Shown: positions 8,307 to 16,291 of the stretch, piece by piece
Layout: every line of letters begins with the position of its first letter
Position numbering within the stretch: the first letter of the stretch is position 1
From: CAZDAM01 sp964503595
GTDB taxonomy: Bacteria > Muiribacteriota > UBA6191
DNA length: 18,662 nucleotides
Assembly (NCBI GenBank): GCA_964503595.1
Contig: CAZDAM010000068.1
Location: 1 to 18,662 of the forward strand
Direction: 5' to 3'
The notes under the pieces: model-generated
Database searches by the model: none
The model's input: only the letters and a program-made list of their open reading frames with translations
Told to the model about the DNA's origin: nothing
Program-made: the position numbers and the translations under genes

Positions 8307-9914
8307 TCAGTTCAGGGTCAATTTCCTTTGTGCGCAATTTGCCACTCTATCGCAGGCCTTAACCTCGATTTTCTGACAGGACAGAGGAATTTCAATTCCT
8401 CCCCGATCCGGATCAGCTACAGCCCGAATCGTTTTTGCATCACACTTCAGCTCTGTTCTGTCCCAGTCTACTCCGGAATCTGCATCCCGGATTTTCAGAA
8501 TTCTGCGGCTTTTTCTGAGTCCCTTGATTTCAAAAGTGCCCGTGTGAATGATAGGAGCCGATGAATCTTCCCTCACCTCATATCTGCCTCCCTGAGAAAC
8601 ATAGGACGTCAGAATACCCGCCGAGCTCTTGCCCACCAGAGGGTAACAGGATTTCTCACCGCAATGGACCAGATAGGATTTCCCGGACTGCTGACCGTGA
8701 AAACGAAGGCGCATGGACTTCAGTACCTCAAGATTTTCCGGAAAGAGCCGGACACCGGGTTTCGCGTCTTTCTCTTCCCTGGCAAGCCTGATTTCCATCT
8801 CTCTTGGAAAAGACTCCTTGGAGGCAACAAGCTCCCAGTCCTCAAGACGCAGCATGAGATCTTCTTTGCGGGGCTTCAGTACAGCATCTCCAGGTCCAAG
8901 AGCCAGGTGAATTTCCTGATGGCTTGTGTTGCCGAAAAAATCCTCCGCCTCCAGAACAAGCTCATGTTTACCCTTCATAAGTTTCCCGTAATCCCGGATG
9001 GTTTTCACATGAGGGCTTTTCAGAAGCGCATCCGAATAAAGCTTGTAAACATAGCGGGTTGGTCCTCCCAGTCGGGTCCAGCCCCGATCAAAGTGCAGCA
9101 TGGTCGGAACGTGATCGGTATAGTCAATCTGATCAAACAAAGCTTCGTACAGCACCTCCCCCTGCGAGGTTTTAAGACTTAAACGATGAACACCTAGACG
9201 GGAACCGGTCTGATTGGCGGGATCCCAGACCTCAACGGCAAGAGCACCCGGCCCTTGTTCCAGTTTCAGATCCACCTTCTGGCCGTCCTTCAGCTCAAAG
9301 CGCTGACTGGCTTCTCCATCTGGCCATCTGCGAAGATGGATCGCCTCGATCAGAGGCGGTTTTGTATCCAGTTCAGAAAATGCTCTCATGATTTCGCGCA
9401 CAGGGTGATTGGAAGCGTTGCGAACCTCGACATGCAAATGCGGAAGCCCTGCCCCGGATTCACCGCTGTATCCAAGGACCTCTCCTTGGGATATCCAGTG
9501 CTGCATGGAAGGAAATGAATCAAAATAAACCCTGCCCTCCGGCAGAAGAGCCTCAAATTCAGGTGCAAAGTCTTCCAGGTGGGCATACATACTGATGCTG
9601 CCATCCCCATGACGCAGATACACCGTTTTACCACTGCCCCTCTCCCGGCTTTTGATTCTCCACACATAGCCGCTTTTCATTGCCAAAACCTCATGACCCG
9701 TAATCAGGCTGGTAGAAAAATCAGCGCCGCCATGAAAATGACCTCCCCGATATTCCGCAAAGGAAGCCGTCAGTTTCAGGGGAATTTTCAGCGGGGGAAT
9801 CCAGTCGGGCTCGGTGTGCATTTTGTTATAAGAATTGACAAACACTGTCCCATGCATGAAGAAAACAAACAGAATTATAGTTTTTCGCAAGATATACATT
9901 GAACGAACCAGCAT
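8307..9914 (-). CDS. Secreted M23 (LytM-type) metallopeptidase with C-terminal extension
   Basis: A 535-aa exported protein with a hydrophobic signal at about 11-28 and a LytM/M23 zinc peptidase domain at about 45-175. The ligand set is complete: His61 and Asp65 in HGGAD, His112 in YAHLE, and His159/His161 in HLH. Such enzymes cut peptide cross-links in murein. The remaining 350 residues look beta-rich and probably fold into Ig-like modules; the last 70 contain several Cys pairs. The ATG at 9914 is used here; an ATG at 9899 would remove five residues and suits the signal peptide equally well. Neither has a clear Shine-Dalgarno. It lies 55 bp upstream of fliP on the same strand. Whether it belongs to the flagellar operon cannot be told from the sequence. 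Confidence 0.88.
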   Translation of the reverse strand: MLVRSMYILRKTIILFVFFMHGTVFVNSYNKMHTEPDWIPPLKIPLKLTASFAEYRGGHFHGGADFSTSLITGHEVLAMKSGYVWRIKSRERGSGKTVYLRHGDGSISMYAHLEDFAPEFEALLPEGRVYFDSFPSMQHWISQGEVLGYSGESGAGLPHLHVEVRNASNHPVREIMRAFSELDTKPPLIEAIHLRRWPDGEASQRFELKDGQKVDLKLEQGPGALAVEVWDPANQTGSRLGVHRLSLKTSQGEVLYEALFDQIDYTDHVPTMLHFDRGWTRLGGPTRYVYKLYSDALLKSPHVKTIRDYGKLMKGKHELVLEAEDFFGNTSHQEIHLALGPGDAVLKPRKEDLMLRLEDWELVASKESFPREMEIRLAREEKDAKPGVRLFPENLEVLKSMRLRFHGQQSGKSYLVHCGEKSCYPLVGKSSAGILTSYVSQGGRYEVREDSSAPIIHTGTFEIKGLRKSRRILKIRDADSGVDWDRTELKCDAKTIRAVADPDRGGIEIPLSCQKIEVKACDRVANCAQRKLTLN

Positions 9915-10243
9915 TTTAATTTCTACGATAAGCTCATGAATCTGAATCTAAAAGTGTTTCCAGATATCCTGTACACCTGCATGCTTTTTTCCAGACTCGT
10001 GGAGTCCGCGCAGGCAATCCAGCATCCCCGGTACCGCTTTCCTCACCCCAACCTCTTGGCTGCATCCTCCTGATGACAGGAATCTGATTCCAGAACCGGA
10101 AGAACCAGGCCCCCTTCCTCAGACTCACGGCTTGGAGGCAGTTCAAACGGCTGAGAAAAACCCGAAACATTCAAATCCGGAGAGAGTCGACGGATCTTTT
10201 TCAATCCGGGACTCCCGCACCAGAATCAGGGTTGGAATAGATA
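9915..10243. other. 329-bp stretch without a clear intact gene
   Basis: Between the M23 peptidase and the caspase-fold-like gene I see no terminator hairpin with a T-run, no tRNA and no convincing promoter. On the minus strand the stretch contains the pieces of a possible small frameshifted gene (see 9948-10204). Otherwise nothing is recognisable. Confidence 0.6.
9948..10204 (-). pseudogene. Possible frameshifted small gene, about 85 codons
   Basis: A minus-strand frame starting at a TTG (10204) reads 53 codons (beginning LKKIRRLSPDLNVSGF) to a stop just after a run of four G (10046-10049 on the plus strand as cccc). One extra G in that run would join it to a downstream frame of 32 codons (beginning VRKAVPGMLDCLRGLHESGK) ending at 9948. 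Both halves have ordinary codon usage and protein-like composition. There is no recognisable domain, the TTG has no clear Shine-Dalgarno, and chance remains a real possibility. It could be a decayed gene, a sequencing indel or non-coding DNA. Confidence 0.25.
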
Positions 10244-11866
10244 TTAATTCTCCTCTTCCTGCGGAAACCAGCTCAGCCACAGCCTCATCATGGCCTGAGC
10301 CGGATGCTCATTCGGAAAAAGATAATAATCATCATAAATCATAATAACCCTGTCACGTAACTCATAACCTTCTAAACGTTCGACAAGCTGATCGCGGACC
10401 CTTTGCCGAAATTCCTGCCAGGGGATGACTTCCGCATTCAAGAGCAACTCATTCAGCATCCTTACCAGAATATTGTTGATCCAGACAGTGCCAATACCAC
10501 GGGTCAGAATCAAATCGGCCTGCGGGGCAATCGTGAGAATTCTGGCCAGATTTTCCACCCCTCCACAGGAGCCAATCAGAACCAGACGGGTTCCAGGCAG
10601 AATATGATCCACACATTCACTGACATGGTAGGAGTGGCCCCGGAATACAAAAACATGGGGATAAAGATTCTGGCTTCGGAAAACCTCATCTACAACTTCA
10701 GAGCCATGGGGAAAACTGTGAGGACGATTGACCAGCATATCAACCTTGATGCCGGAAAATGGATTCATCTGGGAAATCCTCACATAGTCCTGCTCTTCCT
10801 GAGTATTCCAGTTCAGAACTTTGCGGTATTTTTCCATAAAAACATGGAAAGTTGCCCTGCCGTCGGCATCGTCAAAATAAATATGTTTTTCGTGAATCGT
10901 CCGATCCGGCCCCAAAAGCTCCAGTCCATCCAGAAGCCGGGGGCGCTTCATTCTCTCTACTCCAGCTGTATTCAGAAGAGCCGCAATTTCTGCAGTAAAT
11001 CCACGATAGCGCTTTCGAGCCTCCTCTGAAGCGTAATGAATCCAGGATTCAGCCATAACCCGAACAGCAGCCAGCATCGGACTCTGCACAGGATGAGGGC
11101 GATAGCCCTCAAGCCAGAGAGGCCCCGCACTCGGAGAAGACAGTTCCAGCAGACGAGTCCCAATCCTTTGGAGCAGAAGAGCCCTCAAGGTTTCCGGCAT
11201 TTCCGGTAAGAGCATACCTTCTGCCAGCACAATGCAGTCCTTGATGGAAGCGGTGGTCAGACTTGTTTCAAAATAGGTCGACATCAGCTCTGTCGAGACC
11301 TGAGCTGGCAGAATTTTCAGAAAATCCTTCAGCCGTCCCCAGCTTCCCGAGGCCTCCAAAAAGATCGCCTGATATTCCGGGCTCATCGCCTTGAGGATAC
11401 CGCTGAACATTTCAGCATCATCCTCAAGAAAGCGGATCAGACGATCCACAATTTCATTGTAGGAACTGGTATAAAGGGGAGCTCTCCAGCGAACAACAAG
11501 CTCGGTAAGATCTGCAAAGCTAAGCATATCCAGAACAGGAAAACGAATTTCACGAGGGTCATCGTGCAGTTCATTGATCACCCTCATCACATAAAGAAGA
11601 AGCCGCGATCGTTCAGGCCCGTTTGCATCTTTCAGCTTCTGAGCCAGCTCAGCAGAAAACTGCTGAAATCCGGAAGCCATAAATGCCTTGTCCTTTTTGC
11701 TTCCGAGCCAGAGCTTGCGCATCCCCCTCGCCTGATCATGAAAGAAACAGGCTGCTATCTGATCCTTGGCAGGCAATTCTTCCTCATACGAACAGGGCTT
11801 GATCTGAGATTCTTCTGCATTGACTGAGGAGCACAACAATATGATTCCAAAAATAAGGTATTTCAT
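10244..11866 (-). CDS. Secreted protein with caspase-fold-like His/Cys C-terminus, family unknown
   Basis: I do not recognise the family. The 540-aa protein has a signal peptide (MKYLIFGIILLCSSVNA, cleavage near 17) and a mostly helical middle (40-320). From about 370 the C-terminal domain alternates strands and helices. There, VFVFRGHSYH places His411 after a strand and RLVLIGSCGG places Cys434 at the end of the next hydrophobic strand. A His followed about 20-25 residues later by strand-(S/A)C-G is the catalytic layout of clan CD peptidases (caspase, gingipain, CHAT). A later strand (ADLILTRGIG) fits the same alpha/beta fold. Function as a periplasmic or secreted peptidase is inference. It lies alone after the rplI terminator, with a GAGAG-type ribosome site. 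Confidence 0.85.
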   Translation of the reverse strand: MKYLIFGIILLCSSVNAEESQIKPCSYEEELPAKDQIAACFFHDQARGMRKLWLGSKKDKAFMASGFQQFSAELAQKLKDANGPERSRLLLYVMRVINELHDDPREIRFPVLDMLSFADLTELVVRWRAPLYTSSYNEIVDRLIRFLEDDAEMFSGILKAMSPEYQAIFLEASGSWGRLKDFLKILPAQVSTELMSTYFETSLTTASIKDCIVLAEGMLLPEMPETLRALLLQRIGTRLLELSSPSAGPLWLEGYRPHPVQSPMLAAVRVMAESWIHYASEEARKRYRGFTAEIAALLNTAGVERMKRPRLLDGLELLGPDRTIHEKHIYFDDADGRATFHVFMEKYRKVLNWNTQEEQDYVRISQMNPFSGIKVDMLVNRPHSFPHGSEVVDEVFRSQNLYPHVFVFRGHSYHVSECVDHILPGTRLVLIGSCGGVENLARILTIAPQADLILTRGIGTVWINNILVRMLNELLLNAEVIPWQEFRQRVRDQLVERLEGYELRDRVIMIYDDYYLFPNEHPAQAMMRLWLSWFPQEEEN

Positions 11867-11908
11867 TGTTCTCTCTATCGACAGGGAGCGGAATTTTTTC
11901 CTTACAAC

Positions 11909-11946
11909 AAAAAAGCCCCCGCTCGCAAAAAGAGCAAACAGGAGCT
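11909..11946 (-). terminator. Rho-independent terminator after rplI
   Basis: On the minus strand AGCTCCTG pairs with CGGGGGCT (two G-T pairs), with a small inner GCTC/GAGC pairing. It is followed by a run of six T, and begins 24 bases past the rplI stop. It closes the rpsF-rplI operon. Confidence 0.8.
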
Positions 11947-11970
11947 TTTCTGTCCGGAATCAGACAAGAA

Positions 11971-12474
11971 TTATGCTTCTTGAGCTTCCTCAGTAACAGC
12001 AGCTTCGGCCGCTACAGCTGCAGGATCCTTCTCTGCATTGACCACTACGGTCAGGTTGGCGGAAACTCCGGTTTCCAGGCGGATTTTCACCAGGGTTTCA
12101 CCGGTCAGCTTGATCGGCTGATCCAGACTGATGCTTTTGCGATCCACTTCGATCATATGCATTTCTTTCAGTTGATTGACAATGTCTTCCTTGGTTACAG
12201 AACCAAAGAGACGGCCTTCATCCGAAGACTTGCGCTCAAAGGACACAGAAATGCGCCCAACGCGATCGGCAAGCTCCATAGCTTCGCTCAGCTGCTGACG
12301 ACGACGATCCGCAGCCGCAGCAATTTTACCAGCCCTCTCTTTCAAAGAGGCAGGAGTTGCCACAATAGCCAGCTTACGAGGCAACAGATAGTTGCGTGCA
12401 TAGCCGGGTTTTACTTTCACGACTTCATTAGCAATTCCAAGACTAGGTACGTCTTTGGTAAGAATCAGTTCCAC
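11971..12474 (-). CDS. rplI: 50S ribosomal protein L9
   Basis: L9 binds 23S rRNA through its N-terminal domain. The sequence begins MELILTKDVPSLG and contains the conserved KVKPGYARNYLLPRKLA, followed by the long connecting helix, the C-terminal domain and an Ala/Glu-rich tail. At 167 aa it is slightly longer than usual. The start is a GTG at 12474 with AGGAG seven bases upstream; the ATG at 12479 is in another frame and hits a stop after four codons. The gene begins one base after the stop of the DUF2232 gene, so its ribosome site lies inside that gene. Confidence 0.96.
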   Translation of the reverse strand: MELILTKDVPSLGIANEVVKVKPGYARNYLLPRKLAIVATPASLKERAGKIAAAADRRRQQLSEAMELADRVGRISVSFERKSSDEGRLFGSVTKEDIVNQLKEMHMIEVDRKSISLDQPIKLTGETLVKIRLETGVSANLTVVVNAEKDPAAVAAEAAVTEEAQEA

Positions 12475-12475
12475 T

Positions 12476-13534
12476 TCATGCTCCTTTATCTGAATTTGCA
12501 ATCCAACGATTTCGAAAATTGAAAAAACTGTCAAACAGGGCTGCCAGCATCAACGGCTGGAGAAAGACAATCGCTGTCCCCACCAGAAGAATACGGCTGA
12601 CAATGGAGAGGCGGTAATGCCAGGCGAAAGCTGCAATCAGGGCAAGGCCTGAAAGCAGATACACCAGCTGCATGCCGTATCCAAATCCAAAAATGGCCTT
12701 CTGCACATAGGCATGAGCCAAAAAACCTGTTTCAGCTGACTGTGCAACCGGAACCAGCAGGATCCAGGCGAAGAAAGCCAGAGACAGTGCCTTGGGACAT
12801 TTCCATGTCCGAAAGGCCAGTTCGGGAATCCATCCCAGCCGAAAACGATCCGCCATAAGGCGGGCAAGCCTCAGGGTCAGGGCCGCGAACACAAAGGCAG
12901 CAAAGATGACGAATGGAAAAGGGTTCTGAAACAGATCCTTCCATTGTCTTTGCATGAGCTCAAGCCCCTGCAGATGATCCTTCGCCTGTTTGAGTTCCTG
13001 CTCGGCCCCTTCCAGATCCTGCATGATGACAGGCAGCTGGCCCATGAGATCCCGGCGCTTCTGACTCATCTCCTCTACTTTCGCGGAGGCTGGCTTCAGA
13101 AAAGACTCATCAAACTGCTTTAAAGCTGTTTCCTCGATTCTGGACAGCTCTGCCGCCGGATCCACTCCGCTAAGAGTTGCGCCGATATGCAATTGAAGAA
13201 CCATTGCGATCAGAATCGCAGTTGTTCCCCAGACCAGCTGCCGTTTCAGAGGGGCATTCCGGGCAGCCAGAGCCCCCACAGAAAGACCCGCTGCCAGCGG
13301 ATTGAGAAGAAACAGAATTCCAAGCGGCCCCTGAGTCAGCCCCACCATGATGACAGCCCCCAGAGAACAGAGCACCGCCCCGCCTGCTCCAACCTTAAGA
13401 CCTGCTGCCACAATGGGCAGAGGCAGGGCGAGCATGGCAGGAAGGGCAATTCCTGGAAGCGCGGTTAAAAGGGCCAGGACTGCACACAAGGCAGCCAGGG
13501 CCCCTGCAACGGGGGCACGACGGGTTTTCGGCAT
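12476..13534 (-). CDS. DUF2232 (YybS-like) membrane protein
   Basis: A 352-aa inner-membrane protein with about five hydrophobic segments before residue 115, a charged coiled-coil-like stretch (about 130-200) and further membrane segments at about 207-345. Multi-pass DUF2232/YybS proteins typically sit between rpsR and rplI in deltaproteobacteria and relatives, exactly as here, which is the main basis for the name. The biochemical function of the family is not established. The start at 13534 lies 14 bp after the rpsR stop, and the end is one base before the rplI start. Confidence 0.8.
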   Translation of the reverse strand: MPKTRRAPVAGALAALCAVLALLTALPGIALPAMLALPLPIVAAGLKVGAGGAVLCSLGAVIMVGLTQGPLGILFLLNPLAAGLSVGALAARNAPLKRQLVWGTTAILIAMVLQLHIGATLSGVDPAAELSRIEETALKQFDESFLKPASAKVEEMSQKRRDLMGQLPVIMQDLEGAEQELKQAKDHLQGLELMQRQWKDLFQNPFPFVIFAAFVFAALTLRLARLMADRFRLGWIPELAFRTWKCPKALSLAFFAWILLVPVAQSAETGFLAHAYVQKAIFGFGYGMQLVYLLSGLALIAAFAWHYRLSIVSRILLVGTAIVFLQPLMLAALFDSFFNFRNRWIANSDKGA

Positions 13535-13548
13535 GCTTCAAATTCCGA

Positions 13549-13854
13549 TTAAGCGTATTTTTCCGGGCAGTATGGCAACAGAGCCATAAAACGGGCGTTT
13601 TTAATGGCTTTGGCCAGTTTGCGCTGCATGCGGATGCTGGTACCAGTAGAGCGGGAAGGAACGATCGCGCCTTTTTCAGTCACGAAACGCTTCAGAGTTT
13701 CCACGTCTTTATAATCCACATGAGTCAGACCCTCTTTTTTGAAGAAGCAGGTCTTTTTCTTTGGCTCCAGGCCCAGTTTGCGGGCCAGAAGAAGTTTGCG
13801 GCGGCGTTTTTTTTCTTTTTTGGCTTTTTTGCCATTATCATAATTACGAGGCAT
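13549..13854 (-). CDS. rpsR: 30S ribosomal protein S18
   Basis: A 101-aa protein with a Lys/Arg-rich N-terminus and the conserved S18 core: YKDVETLKRFVTEKGAIVPSR, then TGTSIRMQRKLAKAIKNAR and MALLPY. The core positions are 48-94. S18 pairs with S6 on the 30S platform. AGGAG precedes the ATG by six bases. It sits in the standard rpsF-ssb-rpsR order. Confidence 0.96.
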   Translation of the reverse strand: MPRNYDNGKKAKKEKKRRRKLLLARKLGLEPKKKTCFFKKEGLTHVDYKDVETLKRFVTEKGAIVPSRSTGTSIRMQRKLAKAIKNARFMALLPYCPEKYA

Positions 13855-13874
13855 GTTTGCTCCTTAGATTGAAA

Positions 13875-14288
13875 TCAGAAGGGTAAATCGTCGTTGTCGT
13901 CACTCAGACTGTCGATGGAATCGATATTGACCCGATCCTGGGACTGATTTTCCATTCCCGGACCACGTTCGGCTCCACGGCTGAGAAACTGCACTGTCTG
14001 CGCAATAACCTCCGGTCTTGACCGGCGGTTTCCATCTTCACCTTCCCATGAACTGACCTGTAGACGGCCTTCGACGAATACGGGGCTTCCACGCCTCAAG
14101 TAATCGCGGCAGGGCTCTGCCTGCCGATTGAACACGACAATCCGTATGTAGAGAGGCTCTGCATCCTTCTTGACGGGATCATTCACGGCCAGCCGGAAGT
14201 TACACACCGCTGTCCCACTGGGGGTAAAGTGAAACTCCGGGTCATGGGTCAGATTGCCCATGAGAATGATCTTGTTGAATGTTGCCAT
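13875..14288 (-). CDS. ssb: Single-stranded DNA-binding protein
   Basis: A 137-aa protein with an N-terminal OB fold (about 1-105; motifs NKIILMGNLTHDPE and VFVEGRLQV), a short Gly/Ser/Gln-rich linker and the acidic tip DDNDDLPF that recruits replication and repair partners. The start lies 8 bp after the rpsF stop and the end 20 bp before rpsR, so it is co-transcribed with the ribosomal genes. Confidence 0.96.
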   Translation of the reverse strand: MATFNKIILMGNLTHDPEFHFTPSGTAVCNFRLAVNDPVKKDAEPLYIRIVVFNRQAEPCRDYLRRGSPVFVEGRLQVSSWEGEDGNRRSRPEVIAQTVQFLSRGAERGPGMENQSQDRVNIDSIDSLSDDNDDLPF

Positions 14289-14296
14289 TCAGTGAC

Positions 14297-14593
14297 TCAC
14301 TCGGGTTTATTGGTAGTCAGAAAGCGCAGAACGGGAGTTTGAATGGCAAGATAGGATTCAATCTTGGCAATCGCGTCTGGCTTGCTGTCCAATTCCAGCA
14401 GGGTGTATACACCTTCACGCAGATCCTTGATTTCATAAGCAAGTCTGCGCTTTCCCCAGCTGGTGGTTTTTACAATTTTTGCACCATTTTTCTCACAAAT
14501 GTCGTTCAACCGGTCGAACACGATCCCCATTTTGGATTCATCCACATTTGGATCGCTTAAAACCAGCAGATCGTACTGTTTGGTTTGTTCCAT
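14297..14593 (-). CDS. rpsF: 30S ribosomal protein S6
   Basis: A 98-aa S6 protein, the binding partner of S18, with the conserved WGKRRLAYEIKDLREGVYTL segment and the IQTPVLRFLTT end. AAGGAGA lies upstream of the ATG at 14593. It is the first gene of the operon driven by the promoter at 14642-14670. Confidence 0.96.
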   Translation of the reverse strand: MEQTKQYDLLVLSDPNVDESKMGIVFDRLNDICEKNGAKIVKTTSWGKRRLAYEIKDLREGVYTLLELDSKPDAIAKIESYLAIQTPVLRFLTTNKPE

Positions 14594-14641
14594 ACAGAAT
14601 CTCCTTCTAGAAAAAATCAGTCCCAGAAAATTAAGAGGATG

Positions 14642-14670
14642 ATTCTATTCAAAATAAATCAGAATGTAAA
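14642..14670 (-). promoter_or_regulatory. Sigma70-type promoter of the rpsF operon
   Basis: On the minus strand TTTACA (14670-14665) and TAGAAT (14647-14642) are separated by exactly 17 bases, in an AT-rich stretch about 50 bp upstream of the rpsF ATG. It begins two bases past the tuf terminator T-run, so the two transcription units are back to back. Confidence 0.75.
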
Positions 14671-14671
14671 G

Positions 14672-14707
14672 AAAAAAGGCCACAGATCTTTCGACCTGTG
14701 GCCTTTT
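14672..14707 (-). terminator. Rho-independent terminator after tuf
   Basis: On the minus strand AAAAGGCCACAGGT pairs with ATCTGTGGCCTTTT (one G-T pair) around a six-base loop and runs into T residues, 17 bases past the tuf stop. The stem is nearly symmetric, so it could also act on plus-strand transcripts. Confidence 0.92.
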
Positions 14708-14723
14708 CAAGGCTGTTACCGAA

Positions 14724-15917
14724 TTATTCTACGATTTCGGTTACGACGCCTGCACCTACGGTTTTACCGCCTTCGCGAATCGCGAAACGCAGTTCTTTTT
14801 CCATAGCTACTGATACGTGCAGTTCAACATTCAGTTCAACGTTATCACCGGGCATTACCATTTCAACGCCGTCTGGCAGTTCAACGGAACCGGTCACATC
14901 AGTTGTACGGAAGTAGAACTGAGGGCGATAGCCTTTGAAGAATGGAGTATGACGTCCACCCTCTTCGCGGCTGAGAATGTAAGCTTTAGCCTTGAACTTT
15001 TTGTGTGGTTTTACAGACTTGGGCTTGCAGAGAACCTGTCCACGCTCGATGTCTTTCTTGTCAACACCGCGAAGCAGCAGACCCACGTTGTCTCCGGCCT
15101 GGCCTTCACCCAATTCCTTACGGAACATTTCCACACCAGTACAAGTAGTGGTGGTAACTTCCTCACGAATTCCAACCAGCTCAACAGCATCGCCAACCTT
15201 GACCATGCCGCGCTCAATACGGCCGGTAGCTACAGTACCGCGACCAGTAATCGTAAAGACGTCCTCTACAGGCATCAGGAATGGTTTATCCAGATCGCGC
15301 TCTGGTTCTGGAATATAGGAATCTACATTTTCCATCAGAGACATGATGGCTGGCATGCCGATTTCGGACTCATCGCCTTCCAGGGCCTTCAGAGCGGATC
15401 CGCGGATAACTGGAATGTTATCGCCGTCAAACTCGTAGGAAGACAGCAGATCGCGAATTTCCATTTCCACCAGATCCAGCAATTCCGGATCGTCTACCTG
15501 ATCAACCTTGTTCATGAACACAACAATGTTAGGTACGTTCACCTGGCGAGCCAGAAGAATGTGTTCACGGGTCTGAGGCATAGGGCCGTCAGCCGCAGAT
15601 ACCACCAGAATCGCTCCGTCCATCTGAGCAGCACCGGTAATCATGTTCTTGATGTAATCGGCGTGACCTGGACAATCTACGTGAGCGTAGTGGCGGTTCA
15701 CTGTCTGGTATTCCACGTGGGAAGTGTTGATGGTAATACCGCGAGCTTTCTCTTCTGGAGCGTTATCGATCTGATCGTAACCGCGCATTTCAGCCAGACC
15801 CTGCTTGGCAAGCGTGGTGGTGATAGCGGCAGTCAGAGTGGTCTTACCGTGATCCACGTGACCGATAGTACCAATGTTGAGGTGAGGCTTGGTACGCTCA
15901 AATTTTTCCTTGGCCAT
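14724..15917 (-). CDS. tuf: Translation elongation factor Tu
   Basis: EF-Tu carries aminoacyl-tRNA to the ribosome using GTP. The 397-aa protein has G1 GHVDHGKT (about 19-26), the switch region ARGITINTSHVEYQ, G3 DCPGHADY, G4 NKVD and G5 SALKALEGD, followed by both beta-barrel domains. The ATG at 15917 (MAKEKFERTKPHLNIG) has AGGAGG five bases upstream; an in-frame ATG five codons earlier lies before this ribosome site. It follows tRNA-Tyr and tRNA-Thr, as at many bacterial tuf loci. It ends at a strong terminator, so it is separate from rpsF. Confidence 0.98.
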   Translation of the reverse strand: MAKEKFERTKPHLNIGTIGHVDHGKTTLTAAITTTLAKQGLAEMRGYDQIDNAPEEKARGITINTSHVEYQTVNRHYAHVDCPGHADYIKNMITGAAQMDGAILVVSAADGPMPQTREHILLARQVNVPNIVVFMNKVDQVDDPELLDLVEMEIRDLLSSYEFDGDNIPVIRGSALKALEGDESEIGMPAIMSLMENVDSYIPEPERDLDKPFLMPVEDVFTITGRGTVATGRIERGMVKVGDAVELVGIREEVTTTTCTGVEMFRKELGEGQAGDNVGLLLRGVDKKDIERGQVLCKPKSVKPHKKFKAKAYILSREEGGRHTPFFKGYRPQFYFRTTDVTGSVELPDGVEMVMPGDNVELNVELHVSVAMEKELRFAIREGGKTVGAGVVTEIVE

Positions 15918-15965
15918 TGTTCCTCCTGGCAAGTGATAAACAAAACTTTGCTACTAGAGCGAGCA

Positions 15966-16037
<72 letters not shown>

Positions 16038-16063
16038 GCCTGCAGGCTTGTGACCTGCGAGAG

Positions 16064-16146
16064 TGGGGAGAGAAGGATTCGAACCTTCGAAGGGATACCC
16101 CGACAGATTTACAGTCTGTTGCCGTTGACCGCTAGGCAATCTCCCC
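16064..16146 (-). tRNA. tRNA-Tyr (anticodon GTA)
   Basis: A class II tRNA of 83 bases with acceptor GGGGAGA/TCTCCCC, anticodon stem ACAGA/TCTGT with loop CTGTAAA (anticodon GTA), a long variable arm, and a T arm with TTCGAATC. CCA is not encoded. It is the first gene downstream of the promoter at 16160-16188. Confidence 0.95.
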
Positions 16147-16159
16147 AACGACAGGCGCA

Positions 16160-16188
16160 ATACTACATGCCCCAAACAATAGTGTCAA
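16160..16188 (-). promoter_or_regulatory. Sigma70-type promoter of tRNA-Tyr/tRNA-Thr/tuf
   Basis: On the minus strand a perfect -35 TTGACA (16188-16183) and a -10 TAGTAT (16165-16160) are 17 bases apart, with the -10 about 14 bases before the tRNA-Tyr 5' end. The sequence after the -10 (TGCGCC) is GC-rich, which in stable-RNA promoters often goes with stringent control; that last point is inference. Confidence 0.85.
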
Positions 16189-16246
16189 CCAAAAAGAATT
16201 CGATTTTCCTATTTATTGACAGGCCCCCAACCCCCACCCTAGTCAG

Positions 16247-16270
16247 AAAAAAAGCCCGGTAAAACCGGGC
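16247..16270 (-). terminator. Rho-independent terminator after the zinc-ribbon gene
   Basis: On the minus strand GCCCGGT pairs with ACCGGGC around a three-base loop and is followed by seven T. It is 21 bases past the stop of the FmdB-type gene and separates it from the tRNA-tuf unit. Confidence 0.9.
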
Positions 16271-16291
16271 CAAACAAGAGACTCGGACAGC

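Noticed and set aside
10132..10344. A 70-codon plus-strand frame across the end of the 540-aa gene
   Set aside because: It is antisense to the gene end, with low-complexity charged composition, no ribosome site and no plus-strand neighbours.
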